From: Salticus scenicus | Lineage: Eukaryota > Arthropoda > Arachnida > Araneae > Salticidae | Direction of reading: 5' to 3' | NCBI GenBank assembly: GCA_963930645.1 | Contig: OZ005648.1 | Span: 193,971,304 to 194,035,303, forward strand | Length of the DNA: 64,000 bases | Shown: positions 10,731 to 23,448 of the stretch, in pieces | Layout of the letters: every line of letters begins with the position of its first letter | Numbering within the stretch: the stretch's first letter is position 1 | The notes under the pieces: model-generated | Told to the model about the DNA's origin: nothing | What the model saw: the letters and a program-made list of their open reading frames with translations, nothing else | The model's database searches: none | Program-made: the position numbers and the translations under genes

Positions 10731-12983
10731 TCAATAGGGAAGATCCGATAGTGAACTTCAATAAAATATATCGGTTTAAAGAAATTCAATAAATATTTAC
10801 GGTAATTAGAGCACAGAAAAACAGACAGAGAGACAGACAGACGGACAGAAGAAAATCAGACATATACACAAATTGAAATTATATTCACACTAAAAAAATA
10901 ATAGAAAGTGTCAAAAACGTTTAATGTAATCTAAAGTACAATTCTACCAATTCTTTATTCATAGCACTTAATATATCTGAATATTTTTGTGTCACCCTGT
11001 AAATCTAATGGTAACCATACTATATTCTATGCAAAGCATTCTTTCGTGCATATAAATAACATATTTCAATTTCCTAGAACTTCGTGGAAAGTAAAGTTAT
11101 TAAAATTTGATTTATAGAAATATCTCACAAAGAACGCAATGCTTTGGGGTACTTTTGAGTGTCCCTGTGCATAAACTAGTGGTGGTATGTATTCAATTTT
11201 ATATAGGAAACATCCAATAGTGAACCTGAATAACATATTTCAATTTCATGAAGATATTGTACAGTAAAGTTATAAAAATATGGTTTATAGAAATACCTCT
11301 CATAGAACACAAATCTTTGAAATAATTTCGAGTGTCCCTGTACACAAACCAGTAGAGGTATAAACTCCGTTTTCAATAGGAAACATCCGATAGTGAACTT
11401 GAATAACATTTTTCAGTTTTATAAAATTCCATTAATATTTTCGGGAGTTAGAGCACGGGCAGACAGACAGACGGACAGACGGACAGATACACAAACTGAT
11501 ATATTCACACTTTAAAAAATGTAAGGAAGTGTTAAAAACGTTTAATGTAAACGAAAGTAGAATTCTAGCAAATTTTTATTAATAGCTCTTAATATAACAG
11601 AATATTTTTGTGTCACCCTGTAAATCTAATGCTAATCATGCTATATTCTATGTGAATCATTCTTTTGTGCATATAAATAACATATTTTAATTTCCTAAAA
11701 CTTCGTGGAAAGCAACGTTATTAAAATATGGTTTATAGAAATATCTCTCATAGAACACAATGCTTTAAAATACTTTCGGGTGCTCCTGTACACAAACCAT
11801 AGTAGAGGTATAAACTCCATTTTCAGCAGAGAACATTCGATAGTGAACTGGAATAACATATTTCAATTTCATTAAGATATGTGTACAGTAAAAGTCTGAA
11901 AATGTGATTTATAGAAATACCTCTCATAGAACACAATACTTTGAGCTACTTTTGGGTGTCCCTGTATACACACCAGTAATGGTATAAATTCCATTTTCAA
12001 AAGGGAACATCCGATAGTGAACTTGAATAACATATATCAGTTTCAAGAATTTCCACAAATATTTATGGGAATTAGAGCGCGGAGAGGCGGACAAACAGAC
12101 AGACAAACCGAATTCATTAACACTTTTCAACCTTGTTTAGAAGTGGTTAAAATGTTAGAAAGTGTTAAAAATGCTTAATGTAAACGAAAGTACACTTTTA
12201 GCAAATATTTATTAATAGATCTTTATATAACTGAATATTTTTGTGTCACCCTGTAAATGTAATGCTAATCATACTATATTCTATGCAAAGCATTTTCTTT
12301 TGTGCTCATAAATAACACATTTCAATTTCATAAATCTTCGTGCAAAGTAAAGTTATTAAAATTTATTTTATAGAAATATCTCTCGTAAAATGCAATGCTT
12401 TGGAATACTTTGTGTGTCCCTGTACACAAATCAGTGGTGGTATTTCCTCCATTTTATACAGGAAACATCCGATAGTGAACTTGAATAACATATTTCAATT
12501 TCATTAAGATTCGTGTTCAGTAAGGGTATGGAAATATGGTTTATGGAAATGCTTCTCATAGAACACAATGCTTTGAAATACTTTTGTGTGTCCCTGTGCA
12601 AAACTCAGTGGCGGTATTTACTCCATTTTATACAGGAAACATCCGATAGAGAACCTGAATAACATATTTCAATTTCAGTAAGATTTGTGTACAGTAAGGG
12701 TATGGAAATATAGTTTATAGAAATGCCTCTCATAGAACACGATGCTTTGAAATATTTTAGGGGTCCCTGTACACAAACTAGTAGAGGTATAAGCTCCATT
12801 TTCAACTTTCAACAGGGAGCATCCGATAGAGAACTTGTATAACATATTTCAGTTTCATTAAGAGTTTTGTACAGTAAGGGTGTGAAAATATGGTTTATAG
12901 AAATGCCTCTCATAGAAAACAATGCTTCGAAATATTTTCGGGGGTCCCTGTACACAAATTAGTAGAGGTATAACCTCCATTTT
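10731..12983. repeat. higher-order satellite block, copy 2 (2253 bp)
   Basis: Tandem copy of 8478-10730 with only scattered substitutions and single-base indels, for example near 12410 (one T fewer) and 11816 (T to A). The junction near 10731 falls inside a monomer: to its left the sequence resembles the monomer near 12975, to its right the one near 8478. This is what unequal crossover between misaligned monomers would leave. Such low divergence implies a recent event. Confidence 0.9.
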
Positions 12984-13113
12984 CAATAGGGAACATCCGA
13001 TAGTGAACTTGAATAACATATATCAGTTTCAAGAAATTCCATAAATATTTACGGGAGTTAGAGCGTGGACGGACAGACAGACGGACAGACAGACAAACCG
13101 CAGTCATAAACAC
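12984..13113. repeat. terminal satellite monomer with GACAGACAGACGG tract
   Basis: The last monomer continues past the duplicated block through GAACATCCGATAGTGAAC and ends with GGACGGACAGACAGACGGAC near 13066-13095. Beyond it, 13114-14213 is AT-rich DNA in which I see nothing I can name. Confidence 0.8.
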
Positions 13114-14213
13114 TTTTCAACCTCGTTTGAAAATGTTAAAAAAACAGTAATTTCGAAATAATTTTTGGAATTAACGAAAAAGTGTTTTTTTAATTTTCTT
13201 AATATCATGCCGTAATTTTAGTAGTCGACTGTTTCTCTCGCGTGTACCAAATCTCAGTCGTCAAAAACCCTGCAATTCTCTGAATGAAATCTAATTATTC
13301 TTGTTGAATAACTCTTGGATAAAAAACAAGAATTCATTTAACATTTAAACCCATTAAATTGAATAAAATAATTTATGTTTGATATATCTTTCACATTTTT
13401 TTTCTCATCTGTTTAACAGTATAGTTTTCTTTTCCTAATAACAATATGTTACTTTCATGGGCGTTGTCAGAAAAAAAATATTTATCTTTATCTATTTTTT
13501 CAGCATTAACCTTGTAAAGAGCATTATATTATTTGTAAAACTTGCGTGAATATTAAAGATTTATACACCACTTCTGAAATCTTTTTTAAAGTACCTGACT
13601 GTTACATTTACTATATAGTATACTGCAGCATTGAAAAAGTAAAATAATTCATTCATTAAAAAATAAAATTTTAATAGATATCTTTTAAAAAGAAAATGCA
13701 TAAAATTATAAAATAATGAATATATTTTTGCTTCTTGCTATGTTCTTTTTTCCATTGATTTTTCTCTCTGAACAATAGATTAGGAAATATCATTAAATTC
13801 AATCATTAAAAAAGTCTCCCTTCACTTGAAATGTCTTTTAAAGAAGTCTTTCGTGTCACCGGTCACCACTAATAATGGTTCTTTTCTCAGAAATATATTG
13901 ATGTATCTTGCATATGATAAAAATCATTAAAATTTCTTAATGTATTAAAGTGCATTAACAAAATGTACAGTCCTTTCGTAACATGTATTTTATAATTTAT
14001 AGAAAGGTAGGAGCAGTAAAGTAAAGTTTAAAAATGTATTTTTTACGTTAAAATCAAAAATCATTCTAAAAGATGTATATTAAAATACTTTTTAATTTTA
14101 ATTTAACAATTTGATCGCCGCTGAAGGAGATATCCGTTTACAGAGAAGGCATTTCTTCAACAACACAATTATAATTAAAACAAGGAACGAAAAATCTCGC
14201 AGTTCACATAGAT

Positions 14214-14517
14214 CCCCATGTAGCACAGAATGTTTCAGTTATGTTGCAAAAAGCTTACAATCTTACAAAAACGTAACACAATTAAGTATGCTGTTTGATA
14301 CATTTCTTAAAACATTCACACATTTAAATGTTCCATTTGTTAAGTAATTGGAACGTTTCTGTAACATATCCGATTTTTCGTTACGATCGCGGAGACTTCT
14401 ACGTTTTTGAAACATATCGGAAAACAAACTGAACGTTTCGAAACGTTTCTGAAATATTTCCAAAGGTTTCGATGTTACATGATTGTTATATTTCTGGAAC
14501 ATTTTGTGCTGTTAGGG
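14214..14517. mobile_element. MITE with CCC(T/A)..GCACA inverted ends
   Basis: The left end reads CCCATGTAGCACAGAATGTTTCAG. The right end, reverse-complemented, reads CCCTAACAGCACAAAATGTT followed by CCAG. That is about 24 aligned bases with few mismatches. The interior repeats degenerate copies of AACGTTTCTGAAATATTTCC on both strands. At 304 bp and without coding capacity it fits a MITE. The superfamily is not clear, and I could not confirm a target-site duplication. Confidence 0.6.
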
Positions 14518-14639
14518 TTATTAATGTTTTCCAAATGTTCGTACTCGTTTCATCATTTAACTTTCAGTGTACTTTGCTTACCTGAGCACACAACAGACAG
14601 GTAGTTGTTGGACAAATATTTTAATTGAATTCATTATGA

Positions 14640-15560
14640 TTCTTGAGCATTGTTAGAAATATAAACTCTTATAAACGCTTAACACAAACGGATGTACAAT
14701 TTCCTATTGTAGGTCTTAATAAATGTGAATATCTTAGTGTATCCCTAAATTTAGTGTACCGTTAAATATACAATATTCTATAGCATATATTTTTCGAGCG
14801 TATGAAAAATAAATGTCAATTTCACTATCAATTGAGTAGCATGCTAAGTTATTTAAATATAATTATTAATAATGCCTCTCATAGAACGGAATTTATAGGC
14901 ATTATTCTGGACATCTCGGCACATAAATCAGTTGTTCTATTTATACCAAATTAAATTAATAAACGTTAACAAAAAAAAAAAAAAAACGAACGTGCCTTAT
15001 TAAACTTGAAACACATATATATATTTTTTAAAAATTCTGAACATATTTACGGACGCTAGAGATTGAGAGAGAGAGAGAGTAGACAGTTGGAAAATCAGTC
15101 TGACAGAAAGATAGACAAATAAATGAATTCAAATCATAATAGCACTTAAACCTTGTCAGAAAGCGTTAAAAAGGCTAAATTAATAAGAAAATTCTGTTGC
15201 AGCAATTTTCAATTATAGCCCTAATGTAACCGAATATTTTTTCTGACTTTGTAAATCTTAATGCTAATCACACTGAATTCTATAGAAACGATTTTTTTGT
15301 TCGAATAAATAATAAATGCCGATTCCGTTTTGATTGTGCGAAATAAAGTTATTAAAATAGGGTTTATAGAAATAGCTTTCATAAAACGCAATAAATTAGA
15401 ATTCTTTCAAGTGTCCTTGTACAAAAACAAGTAGATGTATTTACATTCATCACAAAAGGGAACATCCATAGTGAAGTTGAATAGCATGTAATAGTTTCAA
15501 GAAATTCCTTGAATATTTATAGGATTTTGAGCGCAGGAAAGCACACATATAAAATGAAGT
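14640..15560. repeat. old, diverged relatives of the 7560-13110 satellite
   Basis: Degenerate matches to the satellite monomers occur in order: ATCCCTAAATTTAGTG (near 14743), GCCTCTCATAGAACGG (14873), GACTTTGTAAATCTTAATGC (15244), GTGTCCTTGTACAAAAAC (15411) and GGGAACATCCATAGTGAA (15459). A GAGAGAGAGAGAG tract near 15067 replaces the GACAGACA tract. This looks like an older insertion of the same family that was never homogenised. Confidence 0.65.
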
Positions 15561-16011
15561 TATAAATAATTTTCAACTTTGTTGAAAAGCGTTAATTATA
15601 TAATTATGAATTATAAAGATCATAAATCATAATCATACGTTTTTTCTTTAAAAGCATAGATTTATTTTTAAGTTGAAGTCTAAATAAGCATTCTTTTAGT
15701 ACTGTATATAAACTAAACATTGAAAACATCATTTGTAGTTTCCAAAGACAGTCAAATAAATAAAATACTGGTTCGTTTACTGGAAACCAATTCGTTAATA
15801 TAAATTATTTCTAAGGTAAATGGCCATGAAATGATACTTTTACATTTTTATTATTATTATTCTTATTATAATTATTTATTTTTAGATGATTGGTATTATT
15901 TATAAATTTCACTATGGTAAATTTTTAAATTTATAGCTGCCAATCAAAATATTTATTTCCACGTATGTGCAAAACAGCTTTCGAAATAGTGATGTACTGG
16001 AATATCCTGTA

Positions 16012-16204
16012 CAGAGCTGCCAACCTAATCCGGCAAATTGTTAGTACCGCCCCTTTTTCTACACCACTTAATTTTTAGAGTATTTTTCCACATAATTCAT
16101 CGTAGATACATTTGAAGAGAATTGCTCTAAAAATTAAAAAATGTAGAAAAAGGGGCGTTTTTCAATAGGCGTTAACAATTTGCCGGATTAGGTTGGCAGC
16201 TCTG
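16012..16204. mobile_element. palindromic fold-back MITE with 6-bp flanking duplication
   Basis: The first 32 bases, starting CAGAGCTGCCAACC, are perfectly repeated in inverted orientation at the right end (TIR 16012-16043). After an 11-base indel in the right arm the match resumes through CGCCCCTTTTTCTACA and AATTTTTAGAG. Nearly the whole 193-bp element can fold into one hairpin. CCTGTA flanks both ends (16006-16011 and 16205-16210), a likely 6-bp target-site duplication. The arms are very well kept compared with other repeats here, so the insertion is probably recent. hAT would give 8 bp and Tc1 TA, so the superfamily is open. Confidence 0.85.
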
Positions 16205-17926
16205 CCTGTATATTGAAACAGCTATGTCGTACAAAAGTTCTTCAACGTTAGAGAAAACATGCAAAATACTTTTGCAGTTATTATTTCATTTTCATTTACA
16301 GTACAATTGAAAATAAAGTAATTAACACTATGGTTTGGGTACTGGTATACTAAAAGTTATTCCAAAGTATTGTATTTTAAGAGAAGTATTTCTATAAACC
16401 ATATTTTAATAACTCTATTGTGCACAAATCTTAATGAAATTGAAATATGTACTTATAGACAAAAAAAATTCAGATTTCAAACCCTTATACGTTTAGAAAT
16501 CCATTCCAGTTAAAAACAAAATAAATTACAAATGGTTAGAAATAGGTAATATATTATATATATATATGAAGTATAAATTTTATTATGATTGCATTAAGTA
16601 GAAAAAAAAAAAAAAAGAAAGAAAGTTATGTTTATGAATAAGAAATTTATATTAATATTTAACGTTTTATTTCCTTTAATGAAAGAACACATAATCTTGT
16701 AATAGAAAATTTAAAATGATTCTGTGCTAATATTCAGCAATTATTCAAAAAAAGATATTTCGCAGTAATTCATTTACTTCAAAAAATACAACTGGAGATT
16801 CAGTATTTCTTGTTTTCAACAAATGAAACAATTTGTTTTTAAAATATTTTAAAACATATTTACAATATAATGTTAACAGTGTAACAATAATTTTTATTAA
16901 ACAAATACATACGGTAAATGAATTATCATCAAATAGTTAAAAAGAACATTAACGATTATACACATTAATTGTACAATTGTATCTTATTACCTTTGCATTT
17001 CTTTTATTAAAAATAAAAGTTTTCAATGTTTAAATATTTTATATAAAAAACAGCTATATATTTGCAAAAAAAAAAAAAAAAAATCTTTATAAATGCAGTT
17101 TAATTTAAAAATAATTTGTTACATAAAAGTTTGAAAAAATTTAGAATTTTTTTTCTGTTCCTTGTGGGATAATTAATCAATTGTTTTTTTCAGTAAATTA
17201 GAAAAAAAAGAATGAACAATGCAAATAAATCGAAAATGCTATTTTTTAAAGTAAAAATTTAATTAGTTTTTGTAAGAATTCTGCAGTTTTTTTAACTGCG
17301 GAATGTAAAATGTAAAGGAAGCATTTAGTGTAGACTAACAATACTTACAAATGAAAAGTGTATTGAGATTTTAATTTATTGCCATGTTTAGAATCAGTAG
17401 AAAAACATTTCTCTATGCTTACTGCTTTAAATACAAATAAAAGTTTGCTTTTTATGACTTTTTAGTAACATATTTTTTATTTACATATAAATAGCCTAAA
17501 GAGAAATATAAACATGGTATTCTGTATTAATGAAATTTATTGTATATATTCTAAAAAGATTTTTTTTTTTTTTTAAGTATGAAGATTGGATAAAATTTGT
17601 GAATCAAGTAATATACTTGCTTTCTATTAATAAAGTTTTAATAATATGAAGTACATTAATATGACATACACTCTTACTTTTATATACACACGTTTGTAAA
17701 TATTTTGACAAAATTAAGAACTAATCAAATTTTAATGTAACTGCATGGGCATAAAATCTATGTTTTTCTAATAAACGATTGAATTTAAAATGCAAATTAA
17801 CATCTTTTCAGGTTAAAAATCTGTGTTTGCGAAACAATCCCTCGCTGAAGTACATGTTTCTCAAACCCTCCGCACGTAATCAAACCGATTTTCAATGTTT
17901 AAAAGAAAATAAAAATAAAAATAGTA

Positions 17927-17973
<47 letters not shown>

Positions 17974-18480
17974 CTTTACTTGTATGTCAATCGAGAGTTT
18001 ATCTGCATTATCAGTGGAGCAAAGAACACTAACAAGAACACTAGGACGCAAACAAGTGAAGCGTACTTGATAAATATGTATAAATACTGATATATCCTTC
18101 GAATACACAGGCCAAGAAAGAGTCTGTGTCTGTTGTATAGAACAGAAACTTTGATTGATCATAGCAATATCTGAGTGGCCATTGTCCAATAATAGCATTG
18201 CTCCAAGAATGCCTTCGAGAAAAGGAAATGTTTAGGGCCTCAGATTGTCACTCATGTTTCAGTTACTGTTAGGACTAGCCAATATTCGTAGTTGTTGAGA
18301 TTCCATAATACTCAATCGCACACAAGTCATAACGCATGTGTTTTCGTCTACTAAAATATTGAATAATACCCTCCCGTGACAGGCGATAAATAAAATAGTA
18401 GCCAACACGGAAAATACAAACATTGTACACCAAATTAAAACTGGATTCACCAGAAGAAGACCACTTGTATTTCAATCTGC
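16205..18480. other. AT-rich intergenic DNA with (TA)n tract
   Basis: No gene is supported. A (TA)n run lies at 17937-17964. On the minus strand, 18259-18475 is open in two frames; one gives a hydrophobic stretch (MFVFSVLATILFIAC). It is preceded by CTTGCAG, which resembles a splice acceptor. I recognise no family, and codon bias gives no help, so it is recorded as unassigned. Confidence 0.4.
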
Positions 18481-21400
18481 AAGACAGTTTATGTGTTTAT
18501 GAGCCCGATGTACAGCAGACGCCGATGATTTTGCGCTAGCGGGTTTCTGCAAATAGGAAATATTTTACGCATTCCATGAGGCAATAGACGTGGAGTAATA
18601 GTTTAATACTTTAAAATTCAATACTTCATTTGTTTGAAATTTGCTAAAATGATTTCCGTAAATTTTAAAAATGGCTATTTGACACACAGTTTTTCCAAAG
18701 TATAAATAATGAAATTTATTAGCATTCATAATTTTCAAAGAATTTTTCGTTTGAAACATTTATAAGTTAACCTCAGTAAACTCAAGTAATATTTAATTTA
18801 ATGAATAAATGTCTTTCCGAGTAAACATTATAAACTAAAAAAACTAGCAAACGTTGTTTCAAGTCAAAATAATAGACCAGATCTTAATTAAGTGTAGAAA
18901 ACTAGACACAAGCGCATCTTAAAACAAGCAAGGCGCATTCCCTCCTACTAAGACATTTCAAGTGATTTATGCATTTAACTTCCTCTGAAAATTCTTTTGT
19001 TAAATTTAAGAGTAGTGTCAGTTATCTACCGAAATTAGCAGGAATAAAAGTTAAAAAATCTACTAAAACAGTGAAAAAAAAAGCTGCATAAAAATATTAA
19101 ATGATGTAAAATATTTAGTTTCGCTGCAATACCAATGAACATCAAAGGTTTAGGCAAGAAATGGTCATCCTATGTCAGTATTCTAACATTTTGTGTAATG
19201 AAAAGATGAAGATGTAAGATCTAACAACGTCATGCGACTAGATTCCTATCGTACCATACAGACATCAATTCTAAGTGTCAATTCTGTGACTTCAAGTTGT
19301 CAGTTTTTTCTTAAGCTCACTGATTCAATATTCACATTAGTATGCTGCTGTTACGCTCCGTACTAGCTGATATTGCTATACAATAAAACTGTCTTAACGA
19401 AAGTGATATTCTTCCCTGTTACTCTTGATCACGTGATACTTTCATGTTATGTGTTTATATGTTTTATAAAAATATATTTGTGTGTGCATATGTATACATC
19501 AGCCAATTTTGTATGAGATAAGTGTAAAGACCACTTTGAACGAGAAGAATAAAATTATTCATGAACTATGAATCCTTTACTTTTCAGAATCCCATTTTAG
19601 AATACTGATTAAAAAATACCAATATTGGATGAATCAGAGCACATTGTTACAATTAGTGAGCACAGACTTGCATCAACTGCAATATGATGATCCCGAGACT
19701 CATAAGTTTTCAGAGTTTACACAGCCATCAAAAATATTCATCTTAAAAATAAATGCCAGTGCCTTCTCGGCCTAGATGTAGGTGACGATTTTGAGAGATG
19801 ATCCCTCCCATAAAGTAATGATCTTCCTATATCGCTCCCTCAGATATCATGAACATCCCGAATTCTTCCGTATACGGCAGTTCAGTACGGACATGTTTGG
19901 GAAATTTAAGGGAAAACCTAAATTGATTAGTAACAATTTTACTGAGGTAGTTCTCAGGAACTACAACGGAGCTACGAAAATCGGAAGTCCTACAGAGTTC
20001 GCTACTGCAGACATTTTGCATTCCTACGGAATATGCTGGGAGGAATATGGGAAATCTGGGACTTACCACGGGAGCTCCTATGGAAGAATATTTCCTGTAC
20101 GTGCTGCTATTTTTTTCTGTAGTAGTTAATAGTTATCTTGTCTGAATTTCGTATGGATATAAAGAAATATCTTCCCTCGGAATGCGGCAAAAACAGGTGT
20201 GAAAATGATCAGCGTCTTCGGCACCATTATTTTTATTTTGAAAAATTCAGTGTATTTTTACACTAATACCTTTCGATTAAATAGGATAGATATTGTTGTT
20301 AAGAAATACTGCTGGTCGAGTTTCGTCAAAAGCCGGAATACTTTCATCCCTGGATACAGACTACTTCGAGTGATAACCAGTGTTTGAGAGTCATACCATA
20401 TTGACAATTTAAAATTTTTGGAAAAATTTTATGGACACTGTCAATGTTTTCTTAACTACTGTCCGAGATGACCGTGTTACCGATCATACTTTACGGATCC
20501 AGTCTTACCTCCCGCAATCACTACGCTTCTATTATTTAACTGTCTGTTCAAGCTTTCATAGCTCATTTCATTTGGAATAATTGCCTTAACCGTACTAAAA
20601 TTTTAGTCTCCCTGCATTACTGAACGATAAGTAACCGTTGGTTAGTAGTGTCGCAATCCCATAAAATTATGAACAGACATGTTCATGAAAATTATGTAAT
20701 GTAGATAATCTTAAAAATCACCCAGTTACATTTGGTGTTACCCGAATACCGTAACAAAAATCTGCATATGTATAAATGGCTAAGAGAATTCCTTGGACTC
20801 TGCGTGTGGACGCACCGAGTATAAGATCGCATGATAAACAAAAAGTAAAAGAAAAAGGATGATTAAATGAATTTAATGTTATGTTTTAATTTTTATGTAA
20901 AAAAATGATCACGTGCTATCTTTGAAACAGCATAAAAAGTAAGAGTTTATGTGATGCATGATGCATCTGTATAAAATGTTTATAAGAATTAGATTCAAGA
21001 TATAAAATTAAAGATATAGAATAAAGAAAATGTTTAAAAGAGAATGTTTAAAGTGAATCAACTATGTTGGTTACATTGTGTGTTACAGCTTGAGCTTTTT
21101 AATTTTAAGTATTACCATTATAGGAATAATAACATTTTTTTGCAAGCACAGATTGATGCTGCTTTATAGAATTTTAAATTGTGGATCTCTTTTGTTTGCT
21201 CTCTCTCATTCTCTATCTTGGATCAGATGGATCCTAACGGCAAAGACGAAGATCAAAAGAGACTAGACTGAAAAGAATGAGCGTAGACGTTTAAAGCGAC
21301 AAATGGAAACTGCTGAAGAACAAGCAGTCCGTTTAAAGAAACGGATAGAGACCGGATATTAGGAGCTAAAGATGTCTCAAAATAGATCCAGGATGGCTCT

Positions 21401-22672
21401 TCATTTGGAATTTGGTTCGTTCACGAACCGGGGCTTTTCTAGTAAAACATAATTTATAGAGAAGTAAATCTAGTAAATATACTTTGGAACATCCTGCACA
21501 TTATATTTTAATAGGAAGAGACCTCATTATTATTATTATTTGTGCATTTTACGATGACATATTACAAAAAAAAAACTTTTTTTTTTTTTTTTAACTATAA
21601 ACAATAATGCGGCATAAAAAATGCAGTATAAAAGTATTACGTTTTATTGTAAACTAGTTTAATATATTTTATAAAAGGAAATGAAAGTTAGATTTTATAT
21701 ATATTCTGCATGTTAATTTATAAAAAATATTTTTCTGTTTTTTTTTTTTTTTTTAATGTAAATTTAACTTACATTTAAGTGAGTACTTAAATTGCAAAGG
21801 AAAAATATAGAATTTTACACCACAATTTGTAATTTTAAACGTGGCTCACAAACACTGTTTTGTTTCCGATATACCATACAAATGTCTTCAAGACTACCTC
21901 CAATGATGAAAAATTTTTTTTTTTTTTTTTTTCCATATAACGGAATATAGTTGTGTTTTCTCCTCATCAAATGTGAATAATAAAAATGCACTTTTGATGA
22001 GATGAATTTGATGTTTTTTTCTTTTTCTTTCTTATTTTCTAACTAAAGATGAGAAGATGTTTTAATAAAAATTCATTTTAATTATGTATATTTACATATG
22101 TATAAGACAAATCGTAATATATTAAAAAAACAGGATAGTGTAATTATGCAAAACGCTTAAATTATGAAATACTTCCAGATAATACTAGACTTTGTTATCA
22201 TAATAGTGAAAGCAAAACATTCATATATTAAATAAGTATTACTAAATAAACAAGACAGTAAAATTACGCATAATACATGACTTATTAAATAATAATTAGG
22301 CATTACGGTATAGGAATATGTTAAAAGTGAGAGTGAATCTGCTAATGCTTCAATGAATGTTATTTAAAATAAGATGTAGAATCTTGCATAATGCATAAAT
22401 TGTGAATCACGTTTATTCATTTCCATAAGAAGAAATGTCTACTGTTGTCGAAAACACGAGATATTTTTAGAAACAGATTATTATACATATATATATATAT
22501 ATAATTTTATTTTTTCACATATTTTCATTAAATTCTTTACACTATGCAGCAATGATAAGTGATCGTTTATTATGACATATACTTTCATGTCACTAATACT
22601 AAATACATTTAATAACATCTGTATTAAACTTTTGGGGGAACTTGGCATTATTGGCAACGATAATGTTTGATA
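18481..22672. other. intergenic DNA with possible decayed retroelement fragments
   Basis: 19140-20650 is less AT-rich than its surroundings. It has an open frame of 115 codons at 19782-20129 with no recognised domain. The phrase VLPIILYGSS, around 20477-20515, resembles the conserved YG motif after the reverse transcriptase domain of some non-LTR retroelements. Near 21271-21350 a frame reads KNERRRLKRQMETAEEQAVR, a basic repeat style seen at the N-terminus of some Helitron and other transposon proteins. Each is too short to call. Poly(A)/poly(T) runs occur at 21567-21592, 21738-21754 and 21917-21932. Confidence 0.35.
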
Positions 22673-23415
22673 TACACTCCTGCTCAAAAGTTTAGCAAGA
22701 TTTGTAAACGATAAGGTATTTTTCACTTTTATTTATTTATTATTATTCATTTTTTCAATTAAAAAATATATCTCTAGATGAAGTGCTTTTAAACACTGGC
22801 ATGTAAAGAACATGGTCTTTCACATCTTTTTTGGTGAAAATTAGATTACGGCATTAATTATGGGGCTGGCAACAACAAATTGCGCAAATAATGTTTGCAA
22901 ATACCCTGTATCATTAGGTAAAGGGACTGATTTGTAACTGTAGGACATGTTAACATAGACCTAGCACAATTTGTGCGTGTATTTGTGTAATGATAGCATG
23001 TTAAGTAAAGACGTTATCATATTTATTTTGAAACTCTAAAAGAAAAAAATTAGCATGATTTTATTTATAATATGCGGAATTTTTAAAGAAAATTATCCCC
23101 ACTTTCAGCCGTATTACAAAAACACTTTTAAAAGTATATACTGCAATTGGAATACAAATATCTTCAATATCTCATGAAATATGAGCATTTTATGAAAAGT
23201 GTTGACACTGTGAATGTGCAAACTTTTATTTATTTATTTATTTATTTTATTTATTTTTTTTTTTTTTGCATAATTTGATCGACAGATAACTTGTCCATCT
23301 CATACCACAAGCACTGTCAAATATCACTGAAATTCAGAAAACTGTACGTAACAAAGTAAGCAGTTATTCAGTTATTGACCGAGGTTGATGTTCTTTTCAG
23401 GGGTCATTCACACAT

Positions 23416-23419
<4 letters not shown>

Positions 23420-23447
<28 letters not shown>
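23420..23447. repeat. poly(T) tract
   Basis: An uninterrupted T run of about 28 bases, one of more than ten such long homopolymers in the window. Confidence 0.95.

Positions 23448-23448
<1 letters not shown>

Noticed and set aside
8478..12983. Regularly spaced direct repeats that might suggest a CRISPR array
   Set aside because: Units are about 175 bp and diverged, with no short identical repeats or unique spacers, and the DNA is clearly eukaryotic.
8923..13113. Repeated minus-strand open frames of 66-77 codons that look like a protein family
   Set aside because: They recur only because the DNA is a tandem satellite. The frames shift between monomers, carry no domain and end at random stops.
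14111..14604. Overlapping open frames on both strands
   Set aside because: They cross the inverted-repeat MITE at 14214-14517 and mirror each other because of its internal repeats.
19320..19430. Solo LTR suggested by AATAAAACTGTCTTAACG with a preceding GTTACGCTCCGTACTAGC
   Set aside because: No matching second LTR, no TG..CA boundary or target duplication could be fixed.
19782..20129. 115-codon open frame, and an 80-codon frame on the opposite strand
   Set aside because: No recognisable motif in either; both strands are open over the same stretch, so at least one is accidental. Kept only as unassigned intergenic DNA.
20455..20600. Non-LTR retroelement tail suggested by VLPIILYGSS
   Set aside because: A single short motif without the surrounding conserved residues.
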